From contig BDTW01000008.1 in the NCBI GenBank assembly GCA_002897735.1, positions 1 through 64,000 on the forward strand: a stretch of 64,000 nucleotides of DNA, written 5' to 3'. The first letter of the stretch is position 1, and every line of letters begins with the position of its first letter. This DNA comes from a bacterium BMS3Bbin13. Lineage in GTDB: Bacteria; Pseudomonadota; Gammaproteobacteria; 21-64-14. This document shows, piece by piece, positions 21,177 to 38,552 of the stretch. A program made the translations under genes and the position numbers. The notes below the pieces were generated by a model that did no database searches, was not told the origin of the DNA, and saw only the letters and a list, made by a program, of their open reading frames with translations.

Positions 21177-22544
21177 TCACCCGGCGGCGGGACCGGCGGC
21201 CAGCGCCGCCTCCACGACCCCCGCCAGTTCCTGCGCCAGCCGCTCGACTTGGTCGGCATCGACTCCTTCGACCATCACCCGGATCAGCGGTTCGGTCCCG
21301 GAGGGTCGCAGCAGCACCCGCCCGCGGCCGTTGAGCCGGACCTCGACGGCGCGCACCGCATCCTCGATCCCCGGCGGAACGACCGTTGGACCCCCGTTTT
21401 GGCGCGCACGGACGTTGATCATGCACTGCGGATACTTGGTCATCCCGGCGCGCAACTCGTGCAGTGTCCGCCCGGTCTCGCACATTGCCCACAAGACCTG
21501 AAGGGCGGTGACGATGCCGTCGCCGCTGCGCGAGCGATCCAGGCAGATGATATGGCCCGAGGACTCCCCCCCGAGGGTCCATCCGCGCTCGAGCAACACC
21601 TCCATGATGTAGCGGTCGCCCACCGGCGTGCGATGAAAGTCGATGTCGCACGCACGCAGCGCGTGCTCCAGGCCGAGATTGCTCATCACGGTGCCGACCA
21701 CCGCGCCATCGAGCATGTCACGCTCCTTGCGGAAGCGGGCAAGGATATAGAGCACCTCGTCCCCGTCCACCAGGTCGCCGTTCGCGTCCACCAGGACCGC
21801 CCGATCGCCGTCGCCGTCGAGCGCAATGCCCAGATCGGCGCCGTGCTCGCGCACCGCCGCCTGCAGCGCCCCCGGCGAGGTGGAGCCGCAACCGGCATTG
21901 ATGTTGAGCCCATCCGGGTCCACGCCGATCCCGATCACCTCCGCACCCAATTCATCGAGCACGCTGGGCGCCACGTGATAGCTCGCACCGTTGGCGCAGT
22001 CCACAACCAGCTTCAAACCCCGCAGGTGAACACTGTGCGGGATCGTACTCTTGCAGAACTCGATGTAGCGCCCGGCGGCGTCGGCCACCCGCTCCGCTTT
22101 GCCCAGTCGCGCCGGGTCCACGGTCTCCATGTCCTGCTCCAAGACCGCCTCGATCTCCGCCTCCAGTTCATCGGGGAACTTGTTGCCGTCGGCCGCGAAG
22201 AACTTGATGCCGTTGTCGTAGTACGGATTGTGCGAGGCGCTGACCACGATCCCGGCGCAGGCGTGCAGCGTGCGGGTAAGGTAGGCCACGGCCGGCGTCG
22301 GCATCGGACCGGAGAGCAGGACATCCACACCGGCGGCGGACAGGCCCGCCTCCAGCGCCGACTCGAACATATACCCGGAGATTCGGGTATCTTTTCCGAT
22401 CAGGACCTTGCCCCCGCATCCGTGAGCCAGGACCCGGCCCACGGCCCACCCCAGCTTGAGCACGAACTCCACGGTGGCGGGAAATTCCCCGACGCGGCCG
22501 CGGATACCGTCGGTCCCGAAATAGCGCTTGGTCACAACCCCCAT
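21177..22544 (-). CDS. glmM: phosphoglucosamine mutase
   Basis: A 455-aa enzyme converting glucosamine-6-P to glucosamine-1-P for UDP-GlcNAc synthesis (peptidoglycan, LPS and possibly the PGA-like polymer of this window). The phosphoserine loop SASHNP (active Ser about 104), metal loop [11 protein letters not shown] and sugar loop GGESSGH are present. It sits downstream of folP, as in many proteobacteria. Confidence 0.97.
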   Translation of the reverse strand: MGVVTKRYFGTDGIRGRVGEFPATVEFVLKLGWAVGRVLAHGCGGKVLIGKDTRISGYMFESALEAGLSAAGVDVLLSGPMPTPAVAYLTRTLHACAGIVVSASHNPYYDNGIKFFAADGNKFPDELEAEIEAVLEQDMETVDPARLGKAERVADAAGRYIEFCKSTIPHSVHLRGLKLVVDCANGASYHVAPSVLDELGAEVIGIGVDPDGLNINAGCGSTSPGALQAAVREHGADLGIALDGDGDRAVLVDANGDLVDGDEVLYILARFRKERDMLDGAVVGTVMSNLGLEHALRACDIDFHRTPVGDRYIMEVLLERGWTLGGESSGHIICLDRSRSGDGIVTALQVLWAMCETGRTLHELRAGMTKYPQCMINVRARQNGGPTVVPPGIEDAVRAVEVRLNGRGRVLLRPSGTEPLIRVMVEGVDADQVERLAQELAGVVEAALAAGPAAG

Positions 22545-22598
22545 CGCATTCTCCCCTCAATTCGGCGACCGGCCGGCCGCGCCGATCGTATGGGAATA

Positions 22599-23468
22599 CT
22601 ACCCCCGGGTCCTGCCGCCCGCACCGTCGGCGATCGGCGCCCGGGCCTCGCGCACCGCCGCCGCCCAGCGCACCGCGTCCACGGTCGCCGCGACGTCGTG
22701 GGCACGAACCAGCGACGCGCCCTGCCAGACCGCCAGGGCGGCGGCCGCGACACCGCCCGCCAGCCGTTCACCCACGGCGCGCCCCAGCACCCGCCCGAAG
22801 ACCGATTTGCGCGACAGGCCCACGAGAATCGGCCGCCCCAGCACCTGCAACGTGTTCAGATGTCGCAGCAGGAGCAGGTTGTGCCCGGTGGATTTCCCGA
22901 ATCCGAAACCCGGGTCCACGATCACCCGCTCCGGCGCGATACCCGCCGACACACACGCGGCCAGGCGCCCGGCCAGGAACTCGCGCACTTCCCGCACCAC
23001 GTCCCCGTAGCGGGGCGTCTCCTGCATCGTGCGCGGCTCGCCCTGCAGGTGCATCAGGCACACCGGGACCTCCAGCCCGGCGACCGCCTCCAGGGCCCCG
23101 GGCAGGCGCAGGGCCCGGACGTCATTGATCATCCCGGCACCGGCTGCAACCGCCGCACGCATGACCTCGGGCTTGCCGGTATCCACAGAGATCGGCACGG
23201 ACAGCCCGGAACTCAAGGCCCGGATCACGGGCACCAGCCGTGTGATCTCTTCCCCGGCGGTCACCGGCGCCGCACCCGGGCGCGTGGACTCGGCGCCGAC
23301 GTCGATCAGCGCGGCGCCCTCGGCGACCATCGCATGGGCGTGCGCGACGGCCGCCTCCGGGTCGAGGAAGCGCCCGCCGTCGGAGAAGGAATCGGGTGTG
23401 ACGTTGAGCACCCCCATGACCCGGGGAGAGCCGAGATCCAGGGATTTACCGGCGCAGTCCAGGATCAT
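22599..23468 (-). CDS. folP: dihydropteroate synthase
   Basis: A 289-aa TIM-barrel enzyme condensing dihydropterin pyrophosphate with p-aminobenzoate in folate synthesis. Both signatures are visible: GVLNVTPDSFSDGG (residues 19-32) and IDVGAESTRPGA. DPGFGFGKSTGHN and the GLSRKS substrate loop follow. Located between ftsH and glmM, the classic ftsH-folP-glmM order. Confidence 0.97.
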   Translation of the reverse strand: MILDCAGKSLDLGSPRVMGVLNVTPDSFSDGGRFLDPEAAVAHAHAMVAEGAALIDVGAESTRPGAAPVTAGEEITRLVPVIRALSSGLSVPISVDTGKPEVMRAAVAAGAGMINDVRALRLPGALEAVAGLEVPVCLMHLQGEPRTMQETPRYGDVVREVREFLAGRLAACVSAGIAPERVIVDPGFGFGKSTGHNLLLLRHLNTLQVLGRPILVGLSRKSVFGRVLGRAVGERLAGGVAAAALAVWQGASLVRAHDVAATVDAVRWAAAVREARAPIADGAGGRTRG

Positions 23469-23707
23469 GGGGGAGGCATACGGGGATCATCGGGGACCGC
23501 GGGAGGCAACGCGTGCGCGACGCGCCGCCCCGCGGGATCGGGCGAACCGATCCGCCGGACGCTCCGACTCGTTCGACGAGCCCGACCGGTCGGTCGATAC
23601 CCGCCACTGCGTACACACGACATCGGGATACCTGAAAACACCCGCACGGCCCCGCCGACCATCCGCGAGCGCAACGAGCCGCGCCGAAACGACCTGCGGA
23701 TGCGCCC

Positions 23708-25645
<1,938 letters not shown>

Positions 25646-25716
25646 AACACCACCTCCGGTACAGCGTCTGCGGAACCGGACGCACCGGAACCCGCCAAGC
25701 CGTTGACTTCACCATA

Positions 25717-26337
25717 CTATACCTTCAAACCCCGGGCCAAGAGGTAGACCTCGGCGCTACGCGCCCGGGACGCATCCGGCTTACGAACCAGGACCTTGGT
25801 GAATCCCATTCGCAACTCCTTCAGCAGCGGGTCGAACCCCGCCCCCTGGAACATCTTCACCAGCAGATCACCGCCCGGGTGCAGCACCTCGCGGGCCCAT
25901 TCCACGGCCAGTTCCGCCAGATAGACCGTCCGCGGCTGGTCGACCGCCCGTATCCCACTGGTATTGGGGGCCATGTCCGACATTACAAGGTCCGCGCGGC
26001 GCGCCCCGAGCCGTGCGCGCAACGCCTCCAGGGGTTGCAGCTCGCGGAAATCCCCCTGGATGAAGTCCACCCCAGGTAGCGGCTCCATCGCCAAAATATC
26101 GAGCGCGATGACCACCCCGCCGGGTACGACCCGACGGGCGGCGAACTGGGACCAGCCCCCCGGGGCCGCGCCGAGATCGACCACGACCGACCCCGGGCGC
26201 AGAATCCGATCACGGTTCTGGATCTCTTGAAGTTTATAGACCGCGCGCGAGCGAAATCCCTCCCTGCGGGCGCGCTGCACATAGGGATCCTCACGATGTT
26301 CGCGTAACCAGCGTTGGCTGCTCTTGGTGCGCGCCAT
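25717..26337 (-). CDS. rlmE: 23S rRNA (uridine-2'-O)-methyltransferase RlmE (FtsJ/RrmJ)
   Basis: A 206-aa methyltransferase that modifies U2552 of 23S rRNA. It shows the SAM motif [13 protein letters not shown], the catalytic K-D-K-E set (Lys in RAVYKLQEI, Asp in VMSDMAPN, Lys in LLVKMFQG, Glu near the C-terminus) and [10 protein letters not shown]. The start at 26337 begins [10 protein letters not shown] as in the family. Located upstream of ftsH as in E. coli. Confidence 0.96.
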   Translation of the reverse strand: MARTKSSQRWLREHREDPYVQRARREGFRSRAVYKLQEIQNRDRILRPGSVVVDLGAAPGGWSQFAARRVVPGGVVIALDILAMEPLPGVDFIQGDFRELQPLEALRARLGARRADLVMSDMAPNTSGIRAVDQPRTVYLAELAVEWAREVLHPGGDLLVKMFQGAGFDPLLKELRMGFTKVLVRKPDASRARSAEVYLLARGLKV

Positions 26338-26360
26338 GGGCGGGGGGCCGGGACCGCGCC

Positions 26361-26633
26361 TCAGCGCCGGCGTGTATCGTCCCGCCCGCGCGTCTCCCGG
26401 CGCAGCACGCGGCGGGTGCGGAGCAATATCCATAACATCCCCGCCACCCCGTAGCCCCCGAGCAGCGCAAATTGCGCCGGCGCACCGCCGGCGAGGCGCT
26501 CATGCAGCGCCGCCAGGAGCCCCCCGGCGACGAGGATCACACCGAGTTCGAGCTTCACGCCGTTGAAGGGGCTCGGCTCGACGCTGAACCGGCGACGCGG
26601 GCGTGCTATCTTGAGAGAAGATTCGTCCTGCAT
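26361..26633 (-). CDS. small two-helix membrane protein, function unknown
   Basis: A 90-aa protein with two hydrophobic segments (about residues 27-44 and 51-70) and very basic ends (RPRRRF near the N-terminus; [19 protein letters not shown] at the end). Not recognised as a named family. It starts 24 bp from, and divergent to, yhbY and ends 23 bp before rlmE, so it could be the first gene of the rlmE-ftsH transcription unit. Positive-inside charge pattern supports a real membrane protein, but coding status is not certain. Confidence 0.5.
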   Translation of the reverse strand: MQDESSLKIARPRRRFSVEPSPFNGVKLELGVILVAGGLLAALHERLAGGAPAQFALLGGYGVAGMLWILLRTRRVLRRETRGRDDTRRR

Positions 26634-26657
26634 AGCGCTCGAGGTACTCCAAACCCT

Positions 26658-26951
26658 ATGGATCTGACGGGAAAACAGCGACGCGTGCTGCGCGCCCGCG
26701 CGCAACGCCTCAAGCCGCTGGTCATCGTCGGCGAGGCCGGTGTCGGCGACGGCGTGCTGGAAGAGATCCGGCGCTGCCTGGCCCACCATCAATTGATCAA
26801 GGTCCGGGTCAACGCCGCCGACCGCGCACAGCGCGAGGCGCTCATCGAGCGCATCCGAACCGCGACCGACGCCGAACTCATCGCCCGCGTCGGACACGTC
26901 GCCACGCTGTTCCGCGCCAATCCGAAGCGCCCGCCGATCCCGCTCGGCTAG
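26658..26951 (+). CDS. yhbY: YhbY-type CRM-domain ribosome assembly protein
   Basis: A 97-aa RNA-binding protein of the CRM family associated with pre-50S subunits. The GxxG-type loop and family pattern are visible (LRARAQRLKPLVIVGEAGVG, then LIKVRV, and the C-terminal VGHVATLFRANPK). The start at 26658 begins MDLTGKQRR, the typical beginning. It is the only plus-strand gene in this part of the window and is divergent from the small membrane gene and rlmE, as in E. coli. Confidence 0.93.
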   Translation: MDLTGKQRRVLRARAQRLKPLVIVGEAGVGDGVLEEIRRCLAHHQLIKVRVNAADRAQREALIERIRTATDAELIARVGHVATLFRANPKRPPIPLG

Positions 26952-26971
26952 GAGTTTCAAGGAGGCGGGAT

Positions 26972-27444
26972 TCAGACGTAGCGCACTTCGAGAATCTCGA
27001 ATTCCCTGATCCCGCTCGGGGCGTGCACCGTGACCACCTCGCCCTCCTCGTGCCCGATCAGGGCCCGGGCCATCGGCGAGGTCACCGAGATCATACCCAC
27101 CTGGATGTCGGCCTCGTCCTCACCGACGATTTGATAGGTCACCTTGGCTTCGTTCGCCGATTCCAGCAACGAGACCGTGGCGCCGAACACGACCTTGCCG
27201 TTGGCGTTGACCGTCGACAAATCGATGATGTGCGCGTACGCAAGCTTCGTCTCGAGGTCGGCGATGCGTCCCTCGATGAAACTCTGCTGCTCGCGTGCGG
27301 CATGATACTCCGCGTTCTCCTTGAGGTCGCCGTGGGCACGGGCCTCGCTGATCGCGCGGATCACCTCCGGGCGTTTCACGCTTTTCAGGCGCCGGAGTTC
27401 CTCGCGCAGCCGCTGCGCGCCGCGCACCGTCAATGGAACCTTTT

Positions 27445-27448
<4 letters not shown>
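26972..27448 (-). CDS. greA: transcription elongation factor GreA
   Basis: A 158-aa factor that rescues backtracked RNA polymerase by stimulating transcript cleavage. The N-terminal coiled coil (about 10-75) bears the tip acidic region within [16 protein letters not shown]; the C-terminal FKBP-like domain includes [14 protein letters not shown]. Its start overlaps the carB stop by 4 nt (ATGA), placing it at the end of the carAB unit. Confidence 0.97.
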
Positions 27449-30669
<3,221 letters not shown>

Positions 30670-30725
30670 CTGCGCTCACTCGTCCCCGATGCCGCGACCG
30701 GTGCGTGCGCCCGCCGCGACACCGC

Positions 30726-31871
30726 TCATCGATGCGTCCGCCGCATCAGGTCGATGAAATGATCGAACAGGGGCGCCACGTCGTGCGGCCCGGGACTCGC
30801 CTCGGGGTGGCCCTGGAACCCGAACGCCGGGCGCCCGGTATGGTGGATCCCCTGGAGCGAGCCGTCGAACAAGGAGCGGTGCGTGGGGCGCAAGACCCCC
30901 GGCAGGCCCGCCTCCTCGACCATGAATCCGTGGTTCTGGCTGCTGATCATCACACGCCCGCTGTCCAGTTCGAGCACCGGATGATTGGCGCCGTGGTGGC
31001 CGAACTTCATCTTGACCGTGCGCGCCCCGCAGGCCAGGCCCAGGAGTTGATGCCCCAGGCAGACGCCGAAGGTCGGCACGCCGGCGTCGATGATCGCGCG
31101 GATCGCCTCGACGGCGTAATCGCAGGGCTCCGGGTCGCCGGGCCCGTTCGACAAGAATACCCCGTCGGGCGCAAGCCCCAGGATCTCCGCGGCCGGGGTC
31201 TGCGCCGCGACCACCGACACGCGGCAGCCGCGATCGACGAGCATCCGCAGTATGTTGCGCTTCACACCGTAGTCGACGACGACGACGTGGTGGGGCGACG
31301 CCTCGTCCGCCGCATTCCCCGATCCCGGCGGCCCGCCCGCGGGGCGCCACTCGCCCCGGGTCCATGTGTAGGGCTGCTCGGTGGTCACCTCGCGCGCGAG
31401 GTCCATCCCCTTGAGGCCCGGGAACTCCCGCGCCGCGGCGAGCGCGGCCGTCTCGTCGAGCCCCTCCCCGGCCTGGACGCAGCCGCTCTGTGCACCGTGC
31501 TCGCGCAGTATGCGCGTCAGGCGGCGGGTATCGATGCCGCCGATCGCCACCAGCCCGTGCGCGCGCAGGTACTCGGGCAGGGGCCGCGTGCTGCGCCAAC
31601 TGCTGGGACGTGCCGGCACGTCGCGCACCACCAGGCCGCTCGCGAAGATGCGCCGCGACTCCTCGTCCTCGGCGTTGGTGCCGACGTTGCCGATGTGGGG
31701 ATAGGTGAGGGTGACGATCTGCCGGCAATAGGACGGATCGGTGAGGATCTCCTGATAGCCGGTCATCGCGGTGTTGAACACCACCTCGCCGACGCTCTGG
31801 CCGACGGCACCGATGGCTTCTCCGCGAAACAGGCTGCCATCCTCCAATGCCAGCAGGGCCGGTGTGCGCAA
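30726..31871 (-). CDS. carA: carbamoyl-phosphate synthase small subunit (glutaminase)
   Basis: A 381-aa class I glutamine amidotransferase that supplies ammonia to CarB. The nucleophile Cys is in [13 protein letters not shown] and the His-Glu pair in [10 protein letters not shown]. The frame is open far upstream, but the start is taken as TTG at 31871: it has GGAGGAGG at ideal spacing and gives [12 protein letters not shown], the family N-terminus, and a length equal to E. coli CarA (382). TTG initiation may help limit expression. Confidence 0.94.
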   Translation of the reverse strand: MRTPALLALEDGSLFRGEAIGAVGQSVGEVVFNTAMTGYQEILTDPSYCRQIVTLTYPHIGNVGTNAEDEESRRIFASGLVVRDVPARPSSWRSTRPLPEYLRAHGLVAIGGIDTRRLTRILREHGAQSGCVQAGEGLDETAALAAAREFPGLKGMDLAREVTTEQPYTWTRGEWRPAGGPPGSGNAADEASPHHVVVVDYGVKRNILRMLVDRGCRVSVVAAQTPAAEILGLAPDGVFLSNGPGDPEPCDYAVEAIRAIIDAGVPTFGVCLGHQLLGLACGARTVKMKFGHHGANHPVLELDSGRVMISSQNHGFMVEEAGLPGVLRPTHRSLFDGSLQGIHHTGRPAFGFQGHPEASPGPHDVAPLFDHFIDLMRRTHR

Positions 31872-32206
31872 GGTTCCTCCTCCGGGCCGGCGCGCACCGC
31901 ACACGCCGTCATCGCCGGGGCCGTAAGGGTTCGGGGGACCGCGGGCGGCGCACGCAGCCGCACGAAGCGGGTAAGAGGCCTCGCCCCTTTCCCGCCCCTT
32001 CGACACCCGCAGTGCCTGCTACGACGTCCCCGTGGAAATCGGACGAATTCTACTGGATAGGACGGGGGGGTGTCCATGCGCCGGGCGGCGCGGAACCCGG
32101 CCTCGCGGGACCGATCTACGGCACGCGCCGCCCGATCTCGGCGCCCGGCCGGCCGCCTGTCCGCCTGTTCCGGGACGCCGCCGGACGACGCCCGTACCCC
32201 GCACCC
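31872..32206. other. 335-bp carA leader and dapB-carA intergenic region
   Basis: No protein gene is seen. It holds a strong-looking promoter (separate entry) and about 170 nt of GC-rich carA leader with several possible hairpins. I recognise no PyrR-type anti-terminator or leader peptide and no arginine-repressor (ARG box) sequence that I would defend. Confidence 0.4.
32047..32076 (-). promoter_or_regulatory. probable sigma70 promoter of carAB
   Basis: Minus strand: -35 TGGACA (32071-32076, 5/6 match) and -10 TAGAAT (32047-32052, 5/6 match) with an 18-bp spacer filled by a C-run. The predicted start is near 32040, leaving a leader of about 170 nt before carA. Confidence 0.6.
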
Positions 32207-34290
<2,084 letters not shown>

Positions 34291-34447
34291 CGTAATGTAT
34301 TTCTCGCAAGGCCCATCGCGGGCGCGCCGGAACGCAACCGGGCGCGCACGACCGACGCCCGGGGCACCGGTCCGCGCCGGACCGGTGCCCCGAATGGTCG
34401 GCCGCCTTCGCGCCGGCGCGCCCGGGCGTTACCCGAAGTGTCGTCGG

Positions 34448-36412
34448 TTACTTGTGGTCTTCCTTGACTTCCTCGAACTCGGCGTCCACCACGTCCTCGC
34501 CGCCGGCCTTGGCACGGGCCTGCCCGGACTCCGCTCCGGCGGCGGCATCCGGGGATTCGCCGCCCGCCCCCGCCTGCGCCGCGCCCTCCTGCTGCCCCTT
34601 CTGATACAGCCGCTCGGCGAATTTTCCCGAGATCTCGGCGAGGTGCTGCGTCTTGGCCTCGATATCGGCCTTGTCCTCGCCCTTCATGGCGTCCTGCAAC
34701 GCGCTCACCGCCTCTTCGATCTCCTTCTTCTCCGCGTCCGTGGCCTTCTCGCCCAGTTCCTTGAGCGACTTGTTCGCCGTGTGGATCAGATTATCGGCGT
34801 GGTTGCGCACCTCCACCAGTTCGTGGAACTTGCGGTCCTCGTCGGCGTGGGCCTCCGCGTCCTTGACCATCTTCCGGATCTCGTCCTCGTCCAGGCCGCT
34901 GGAGGCCTTGATGACGATGGACTGCTCCTTGCCGGTGGCCTTGTCCTTGGCCGAGACGTGCAGGATGCCGTTGGCGTCGATGTCGAAGGTGACCTCGATC
35001 TGCGGCGCACCGCGCGGCGCCGCCGGGAGCCCGGTCAGATCGAACTTGCCGAGCGACTTGTTGGCCGAGGCCATTTCGCGCTCACCCTGCAGCACGTGAA
35101 CGGTGACCGCGGTCTGATTGTCATCGGCGGTGGAAAATACCTGGTTGGCCCGCGTGGGGATGGTGGTGTTCTTCTCGATGAGCTTGGTCATCACGCCGCC
35201 GAGGGTCTCGATGCCGAGCGACAGGGGCGTGACATCGAGCAGCAGCACGTCCTTTACCTCGCCGGTGAGGACCGCCGCCTGCACCGCGGCACCCACCGCC
35301 ACCGCCTCGTCCGGGTTGACGTCCTTGCGCGGCTCCTTGCCGAAGAACGACTTCACCGTCTCCTGAACCTTGGGCATGCGCGTCTGGCCGCCCACGAGGA
35401 TCACCTCGTCGACGTCGTCGATGCTGAGCCCGGCGTCCGTGAGGGCGGTCTTGCAGGGCTCGATCGTACGCGCGATCAGCCCCTCTACCAGGGCCTCGAG
35501 CTTGGCCCGGGTCACCTTGTAGTTCATGTGCTTGGGACCCGCCTGGTCGGCCGTGATGTACGGCAGGTTGATCTCGGTCTGCTGCGTGGAGGAGAGTTCG
35601 ATCTTGGCCTTCTCGGCGGTCTCCTTGAGACGCTGCATGGCCAGCGGATCGCCGCGCAGGTCGATACCCTGGTCCTTCTTGAACTCGTCGACCAGGTAGT
35701 CCATCAGCCGGTTGTCGAAATCCTCGCCGCCGAGGAAGGTATCGCCGTTGGTGGCCAACACCTCGAACTGGTGCTCGCCGTCCACCTCGGCGATCTCGAT
35801 GATGGAGATATCGAAGGTCCCGCCGCCCAGGTCGTAAACGGCCACCTTCTGATCGCCCCTGGCCTTGTCGAGGCCGTAGGCGAGCGCCGCGGCGGTCGGC
35901 TCGTTGATGATGCGTCTGACCTCCAGGCCGGCGATACGCCCGGCATCCTTGGTCGCCTGGCGCTGGGAGTCGTTGAAGTAGGCGGGCACGGTGATCACCG
36001 CCTCCTTGACCTCCTCACCCAGATAGGCCTCGGCATCCTTCTTGAGCTTCATCAGCACACGCGCGGAGATCTCCGGCGGGGCCATGCGCTTGCCGCGCAC
36101 CTCGACCCACGCGTCGCCGTTGTCGGCCTTGACGATCTTGTACGGCATCAGCTTGATGTCACGCTGCACGACGTCCTCGTCGAAGCGCCGGCCGATCAGG
36201 CGTTTGATGGCGTACAGGGTGTTGTGCGGGTTGGTCACCGCCTGACGCTTGGCCGGCTGGCCCACCAGGACCTCTCCGTCCTCCGCATACGCCACCACCG
36301 ACGGGGTGGTACGCGCGCCCTCGCTGTTCTCGATGACCTTCGGCTTGCCGGCCTCCATCACCGCCACACACGAATTGGTGGTCCCGAGATCGATTCCGAT
36401 CGTCTTTGCCAT
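34448..36412 (-). CDS. dnaK: chaperone protein DnaK
   Basis: A 654-aa Hsp70. The ATPase domain begins [18 protein letters not shown] and carries [12 protein letters not shown] and the linker-proximal [15 protein letters not shown]; the substrate domain and C-terminal lid follow, ending in the acidic EEVKEDHK tail. The ATG at 36412 is chosen (GGAGAG 8 nt upstream); a GTG three codons earlier is unlikely. Confidence 0.97.
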   Translation of the reverse strand: MAKTIGIDLGTTNSCVAVMEAGKPKVIENSEGARTTPSVVAYAEDGEVLVGQPAKRQAVTNPHNTLYAIKRLIGRRFDEDVVQRDIKLMPYKIVKADNGDAWVEVRGKRMAPPEISARVLMKLKKDAEAYLGEEVKEAVITVPAYFNDSQRQATKDAGRIAGLEVRRIINEPTAAALAYGLDKARGDQKVAVYDLGGGTFDISIIEIAEVDGEHQFEVLATNGDTFLGGEDFDNRLMDYLVDEFKKDQGIDLRGDPLAMQRLKETAEKAKIELSSTQQTEINLPYITADQAGPKHMNYKVTRAKLEALVEGLIARTIEPCKTALTDAGLSIDDVDEVILVGGQTRMPKVQETVKSFFGKEPRKDVNPDEAVAVGAAVQAAVLTGEVKDVLLLDVTPLSLGIETLGGVMTKLIEKNTTIPTRANQVFSTADDNQTAVTVHVLQGEREMASANKSLGKFDLTGLPAAPRGAPQIEVTFDIDANGILHVSAKDKATGKEQSIVIKASSGLDEDEIRKMVKDAEAHADEDRKFHELVEVRNHADNLIHTANKSLKELGEKATDAEKKEIEEAVSALQDAMKGEDKADIEAKTQHLAEISGKFAERLYQKGQQEGAAQAGAGGESPDAAAGAESGQARAKAGGEDVVDAEFEEVKEDHK

Positions 36413-36512
36413 AGTTCGCACTCTCCAGGATGCCCGAATTTCTCGATTTCACCCGCCGGCGCACGGGACCGCCGCGGCATTATTCCTTACGTGGAGGTCG
36501 GGAATCGCAATT

Positions 36513-37166
36513 TCAACCCGCCCCCGCTCCGCCCTGCGCACCGCCGGCGGAACCTTTGGACACGATCACCATCGCCGGGCGGATCAACCGGCCGTTCAGG
36601 GTGTAGCCCTTCTGGACCACGTTGAGGACCGTATTGGGCTCCACATCGGCGCGCTCCTGCATGGCCACCGCCTCATGGTAGGCCGGGTCGAAGCGCTTGC
36701 CGCCGGGGTCGATCTCGTGGATTCCGAACTTCTCGAACACCTGCCCGAGCAGCTTGAGCGTCAGTTCGCCGCCCTCGCGCAACTTGTCGATGTCGACGGA
36801 AGCCTCGCGCATCGCGTTCAGGCCCATCTCCAGGCTGTCGCGCACCCCGAGCAGTTCGATCGCGAACTTCTCCACCCCGTACTTGTGGGCGTTCTCCAGC
36901 TCGCGTTCGCTGCGCCGGCGGAAGTTCTCCATCTCCGCCTTCAGGCGCAGGAACCGGTTCCAGTGCTCCTCGGCCTGCGCCCGTGCCTCGCGAACGAAAC
37001 CGGCGAGTTCCTCGACGGAAAACTCCTCGAGCGGGCGCTCCTCCAGTTCCATCCCGGGCGCCGCCCCCCCCGGTTGCCCACCCGTCCGTCCGTCCGTATT
37101 CCCGGACGCCGCGCCGGCCTCCGGCCGTTCATTCTCGGTCTGCGTCATCGGTTCCTCGTTCTCCAT
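36513..37166 (-). CDS. grpE: nucleotide exchange factor GrpE
   Basis: A 217-aa DnaK nucleotide exchange factor. A disordered Gly/Glu-rich N-terminus (about 1-45) precedes the long dimerisation helix (about 50-105) and the beta-domain with the family pattern LNVVQKGYTLNGRLIRPAMV (last part). The start at 37166 has GGAG 7 nt upstream. A sigma32-type promoter lies 142 bp upstream. Confidence 0.95.
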   Translation of the reverse strand: MENEEPMTQTENERPEAGAASGNTDGRTGGQPGGAAPGMELEERPLEEFSVEELAGFVREARAQAEEHWNRFLRLKAEMENFRRRSERELENAHKYGVEKFAIELLGVRDSLEMGLNAMREASVDIDKLREGGELTLKLLGQVFEKFGIHEIDPGGKRFDPAYHEAVAMQERADVEPNTVLNVVQKGYTLNGRLIRPAMVIVSKGSAGGAQGGAGAG

Positions 37167-37307
37167 GCCCGTACTCCATGGTCCAATCCGACGCGCCCGG
37201 CCGGGGCGTCCCCGCACGCCCCGGCGCACGGTGTAGGACTGTGCCGTCCCCGGGCGCGTTACAAAGACAAAGGCACAACCCCACTACGCCTTTCCAGCCA
37301 CCCTGGT

Positions 37308-37336
37308 AGATGGGGCGCCCTCAACGCGGATTCAAG
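37308..37336 (-). promoter_or_regulatory. sigma32 (heat-shock) promoter of grpE-dnaK-dnaJ
   Basis: Minus strand: -35 CTTGAAT (37330-37336) and -10 CCCCATCT (37308-37315), separated by 14 bp. This closely matches the sigma32 pattern CTTGAAA - 11 to 16 bp - CCCCATnT. The -35 lies inside the last codons of hrcA. It would allow grpE-dnaK-dnaJ to be induced by sigma32 independently of the HrcA-controlled promoter upstream of hrcA. Confidence 0.75.
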
Positions 37337-38379
37337 GCCGCGCCCAACAACCGCGCCGTCGCGTCCACGATGGGGATCACCCGTTCATAGGCCATCCGCG
37401 TGGGGCCGATCACCCCCAACACCCCCAGGACCCGCCCGTCCAGGGAATAGGGTGCGGTCACCACGCTGCACCCGTCGAGGACCTCGTAGCCGGACTCCTC
37501 GCCGATGAAGATCTGCACCCCTTGAGCGTCGGCACACTGATCCAACAGGTGCAGGAGTTCGCGCTTTTGATTGAAAGCGTCGAAAAGCAGCCGCAGCCGC
37601 TCGACGCTCCCGGCCAGATCGCGGAAATCCATCAGATTGGTCTGCCCGGCCAGCACATAGTCCCCGGCGTCGGGGACCGGGCCGAAGGACTTCTCCGCCA
37701 TATCGACGGCCGCCAGCATGATCCGGTCCATGTGCTCCCGGGCCTCGCGCATCTCGTGCACGAGCCGGCGCCGCACGTCCTCCAGGCCCTTGCCGGCGAA
37801 GTGCCGGTTCAAATAGTTGCCCGCCTGTTCCAGTTCGGCGGCGCTGTACTCGCGCGCCGTGTGGATGATGCGGTTCTCGACGTGCTCCTCGTTGACCACC
37901 AGGATCGCCAGCACACGTTTTCCGCTGAGCGGCAGGAACTCGACGTGGCGCAGGGAATCTTCACGCGAGCGCGGCAGGGTGACCACCCCGGCCATACGCG
38001 TAACGGCCGAGAGCAGGTCGGAGGCGCCCTCGAGCACCTCCTGGGTGCTGCCACCGGGTGCGAACGAGCGACGCAGCCGCGTCAGTTCGCCTTCTTCCAA
38101 GGGCTGGACCGTCAACAGCGAGTCCACGAAGAAGCGGTAGCCCCGTACCGTCGGCACCCGCCCCGCGGAGGTATGCGGCGACTGGATGTAGCCGAGTTCC
38201 TCCAGGTCGGACATGACGTTACGGATCGTGGCCGGGCTCAGGTCCAGCTCGCGGTCGCGCGACAGGGTGCGTGACCCGACCGGCTCCCCGGCCTCGATAT
38301 AATGTTCCACCAGCACCTTCAGCAGATGCCGGGCACGTACTCCAAGACAGGCATCGGGATCCGGGACCGACTTCGACAT
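37321..38379 (-). CDS. hrcA: heat-inducible transcription repressor HrcA
   Basis: A 352-aa repressor of chaperone genes that binds CIRCE. The N-terminal winged helix contains SRTLSRDRELDLSPATIRNVMSDLEELGY (in two overlapping blocks near 36-66), followed by the SAGRVPTVRGYRFFVD segment and the GAF-like dimerisation domain. A CIRCE element lies 29 bp upstream of its start, implying autoregulation. Length is typical (about 340-350 aa). Confidence 0.96.
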   Translation of the reverse strand: MSKSVPDPDACLGVRARHLLKVLVEHYIEAGEPVGSRTLSRDRELDLSPATIRNVMSDLEELGYIQSPHTSAGRVPTVRGYRFFVDSLLTVQPLEEGELTRLRRSFAPGGSTQEVLEGASDLLSAVTRMAGVVTLPRSREDSLRHVEFLPLSGKRVLAILVVNEEHVENRIIHTAREYSAAELEQAGNYLNRHFAGKGLEDVRRRLVHEMREAREHMDRIMLAAVDMAEKSFGPVPDAGDYVLAGQTNLMDFRDLAGSVERLRLLFDAFNQKRELLHLLDQCADAQGVQIFIGEESGYEVLDGCSVVTAPYSLDGRVLGVLGVIGPTRMAYERVIPIVDATARLLGAALNPR

Positions 38380-38407
38380 GGGCGGGGCTGCTCGCGTAAC
38401 ACGGTGA

Positions 38408-38448
38408 TTGGCACTCTCCAGGGTAGAGTGCTAAAGTTCCGGTGTCAA
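38408..38448 (-). promoter_or_regulatory. CIRCE operator overlapping the hrcA promoter
   Basis: The inverted repeat TTGGCACTC (38408-38416) - 9 nt - GAGTGCTAA (38426-38434) matches the CIRCE consensus TTAGCACTC-N9-GAGTGCTAA at 17 of 18 positions. On the minus strand a perfect -35 TTGACA (38443-38448) lies 17 bp from a -10-like TACCCT (38420-38425) that sits in the CIRCE loop. Bound HrcA would cover the -10 region. Confidence 0.93.
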
Positions 38449-38552
38449 CTATTGGACACGCACTCGGGGCCGGCCCGCTCAGTCCTTGGCCGTTCCGGCG
38501 GGTGCATGATACCGTTCCTACGCCGTCCCACGCCCGAGGCCGACCGCACCCC

